Positions 6,277-8,026 of a stretch of 8,026 nucleotides of DNA are shown here, in pieces. Position 1 is the stretch's first letter. Every line of letters starts with the position of its first letter. Source of the stretch: CAG-611 sp964487215 (GTDB lineage: Bacteria; Bacillota_I; Bacilli_A; RF39; UBA660); contig CAZAPU010000039.1 in assembly GCA_964487215.1 (NCBI GenBank), positions 1-8,026 on the forward strand, given 5' to 3'. Position numbers and translations under genes: made by a program. The notes beneath the pieces were generated by a model. It was not told where the DNA came from. It saw nothing but the letters and a program-made list of their open reading frames with translations, and did no database searches.

Positions 6277-7512
6277 ATGAGAAAGATTTTTACTAGTATT
6301 GATATTGGAACAGATAGTATAAAAATGGTTACTATAGAATATTATAATTCTAAATATAATGTTCTTGCAGCTGTTTCTATTAAATCTGATGGAGTAAAAC
6401 AAGGCTTAATTGTTAATCCAGATGCTGTGAGTGTATCAATAAAGAAAGCTGTAAAAATGATTGAAAGTAGACTTGGAACAAAAATAGATAAAGTTTTAGC
6501 AGTAATACCCTCACATAATATAGAATTTGATATAGTGACAGGATCAGTGGTAATAGAAACAGAAGGAAATATAGTAACTGGAGAATTAATCTTTAGTTGT
6601 TTACAAAACTCTTTAAAAGAAAATATAAAATCCGGAAGAGAAATAGTAACAGCAATACCTGTTGAATACAAATTAGATAAACAAAGTAAGATAAAAAATC
6701 CTCTTGGTATGACTGGTAAAGAATTATCAATTAAAGCAGTTATTGCAAGTGTTCCAAAAAAGAATATTTATTCAGTAGTAAGTGTTTTAAAAAATTTAAA
6801 TATTGAAGTAATTGATATATTATTTTCTTCAACAGCAGATTACTATGCAATAAAAACACCTGATTTAGATAATAAAATAATAGCAATGATAAATATTGGT
6901 GAAGATATTACAAAAATAGGAATATTTAACAAAGGTGTTATGATTAAGGAAAGTATATTACCATTAGGTGGGAAAAATATTGATGCTGATATAAGTTTTA
7001 AATATAAAACTGAATTAGATGAATCAAAGAAAATAAAAGAAACTTTTGCTGTAAGTAATAGAAAATATGCTGATAGTGAAGAAAACTATGAATGTATTAA
7101 TAGATTAAATGAAAAGGTTGTAATTAATCAATATAAGTTATCAGAAACTATTGAGGCAAGAGTAATTGATATATTAAAAAATGCAAAAAAAGAAATAAAT
7201 AACTTAACAAATAGAGAAATAGGTTATATAATAATTACAGGTGGTATTACTTGCCAATTGGGATTTAATGCTATAGTAGAAGAATTATTTATAAAAAATA
7301 CAGCTGTAATGAATTTGGGTGTAATTGGAATAAGAAATAATAAATACTCAAGTAGTTATGGAATAATAAAGTATTTTATAGAAAAATTGGATTTAAGAGA
7401 AAAAGAATATACAATGCTTAGTGAAGACAAAATCGAAGAAATGTTAGCAACAAGAAAAAAAGTAGGGGCTGCAGGTGTGCTTGGCAAAATATTTGAAAAG
7501 ATATTCGATTAA
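6277..7512 (+). CDS. ftsA: Cell division protein FtsA
   Basis: This actin-family protein anchors FtsZ to the membrane and recruits later divisome proteins. It is 411 residues long, normal for FtsA. SIDIGTDSIK at 7-16 is the phosphate-1 loop. Residues of about 80-180 form the SHS2/1C domain, including KVLAVIPSHN and VPKKNIYSVV. NIGEDITK at 206-213 occupies the phosphate-2 position, ITGG at 320-323 is the adenosine motif, and GVLGKIFEKIFD (400-411) is the short C-terminal amphipathic helix that binds membrane, after a linker with charged residues. The phosphate-2 loop is unusual: Asn replaces the normal Asp, and the usual GG after the Gly is ED, so nucleotide handling may differ. Two starts are in frame, at 6271 and 6277. 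I chose 6277 because AAGAGGG ends seven bases before it and the family normally begins MRKI; a Shine-Dalgarno at 6256-6261 would serve 6271. It is transcribed with ftsZ. Confidence 0.93.
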   Translation: MRKIFTSIDIGTDSIKMVTIEYYNSKYNVLAAVSIKSDGVKQGLIVNPDAVSVSIKKAVKMIESRLGTKIDKVLAVIPSHNIEFDIVTGSVVIETEGNIVTGELIFSCLQNSLKENIKSGREIVTAIPVEYKLDKQSKIKNPLGMTGKELSIKAVIASVPKKNIYSVVSVLKNLNIEVIDILFSSTADYYAIKTPDLDNKIIAMINIGEDITKIGIFNKGVMIKESILPLGGKNIDADISFKYKTELDESKKIKETFAVSNRKYADSEENYECINRLNEKVVINQYKLSETIEARVIDILKNAKKEINNLTNREIGYIIITGGITCQLGFNAIVEELFIKNTAVMNLGVIGIRNNKYSSSYGIIKYFIEKLDLREKEYTMLSEDKIEEMLATRKKVGAAGVLGKIFEKIFD

Positions 7513-7524
7513 GGAGATGATGAA

Positions 7525-8026
7525 ATGTTTGATTTAGCAATGATGGATCAATTAGCCAAAATTAAAGTAGTTGGTGTAGGTGGAGGCGGTGGAAATGCTG
7601 TAAACCGAATGATTGAAGCAGGAGTTAGAGGAGTAGAATTTATTGTAGTAAATACAGATTCTCAAGTTTTAAATGTCTCAAAAGCAGAAAGAAAAATTCA
7701 ACTAGGAAAAGGATTAGGAGCAGGTGCTAGACCAGAAATTGGTAAAGAAACTGCAATTAATGCAAAAAAAGAACTTGAAGAATCATTAAAAGGTGCTGAT
7801 ATGGTATTCATTACTTGTGGTATGGGTGGTGGAACAGGAACTGGAGCTGCACCTATAATAGCTGAAATTGCACAAAATCTTGGAGCATTGACAGTTGCCA
7901 TAGTTACAAGACCATTTTCATTTGAGGGCAAAAAAAGAATGGAAAATGCTTTATCAGGTATTGAAGAATTAAAGAAACATGTTGATACTTTAATTGTTAT
8001 TCCAAATGATAGATTAAGAGAGATTA
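7525..8026 (+). CDS. ftsZ: Cell division protein FtsZ (3' truncated by window end)
   Basis: FtsZ is the tubulin-like GTPase that polymerises into the division ring at mid-cell. Only the first 167 residues lie in the window, covering most of the GTP-binding domain. GVGGGGGNAVNRM at 17-29 is the T1 loop, NTDSQ (43-47) the T2 region, and GMGGGTGTG (99-107) the tubulin signature that binds the GTP phosphates. RPFSFEGKKR at 129-138 and IPNDRL at 159-164 are also highly conserved. Cys98 stands before the signature where Ala is common, which is a tolerated variation. AAGGAG at 7511-7516, overlapping the ftsA stop, lies eight bases before the ATG. The 12-base gap to ftsA shows they form one operon. 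The C-terminal FtsA-binding tail lies beyond the window. Confidence 0.97.
   Translation, partial: MFDLAMMDQLAKIKVVGVGGGGGNAVNRMIEAGVRGVEFIVVNTDSQVLNVSKAERKIQLGKGLGAGARPEIGKETAINAKKELEESLKGADMVFITCGMGGGTGTGAAPIIAEIAQNLGALTVAIVTRPFSFEGKKRMENALSGIEELKKHVDTLIVIPNDRLREI

Noticed and set aside
6202..6671. Minus-strand open frames over the ftsA promoter and 5' end
   Set aside because: They are antisense to conserved FtsA and its promoter, show no recognisable motif and overlap each other. They are shadows of the real gene.
1..8026. Mycoplasma-type genetic code (TGA as Trp)
   Set aside because: All genes read cleanly with TGG for Trp, end in TAA, and need no in-frame TGA.

Overview
The window looks like a chromosomal stretch of a very AT-rich, low-GC Gram-positive bacterium, probably a fermentative anaerobe. 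The composition is roughly 25-30 % GC by eye. A- and T-ending codons dominate, every visible stop is TAA, and the ribosome binding sites are GGTGA/AGGAG-like. Tryptophan is always TGG and no gene reads through TGA, so nothing suggests the mycoplasma code. The oxygen-sensitive pyruvate:ferredoxin oxidoreductase and the style of the first surface-type protein fit gut Bacilli/Mollicutes-related or Clostridia-like lineages. This placement is inference, not proof.

Layout. (1) Bases 2-1264 (+) hold the 3' part of a large, probably exported protein. Its C-terminus resembles the formylglycine-generating-enzyme/C-type-lectin fold, and its last ~40 codons have the look of a diversified variable region. 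(2) Bases 1265-1424 form a non-coding gap with a terminator-like hairpin, a possible Rex-type operator and a perfect 24-bp palindrome. (3) Bases 1425-4790 (+) hold a complete nifJ-type pyruvate:ferredoxin oxidoreductase with all cofactor motifs present. (4) Bases 4856-6013 (+) hold a compact cytosolic HExxH metallopeptidase that looks like a reduced, divergent M3/oligoendopeptidase-F relative. (5) Bases 6014-6276 contain no protein gene but are rich in structure. They best read as a small RNA gene on the minus strand, with its own promoter, A-tract upstream element, two hairpins and a GC-rich terminator, back to back with the ftsA promoter. (6) Bases 6277-7512 and 7525 to the window end (+) hold the ftsA-ftsZ pair, with ftsZ cut off after 167 codons.

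How the parts relate. The first three protein genes are each followed by their own AT-rich hairpin and appear to be separate transcription units: surface protein, pyruvate metabolism and peptidase. ftsA and ftsZ are clearly co-transcribed, with 12 bases between them and the ftsZ Shine-Dalgarno overlapping the ftsA stop, and they supply the membrane anchor and the polymer of the division ring. The least explained and most interesting pieces are the minus-strand RNA candidate at about 6032-6134 and the possible hypervariable tail of the first protein.
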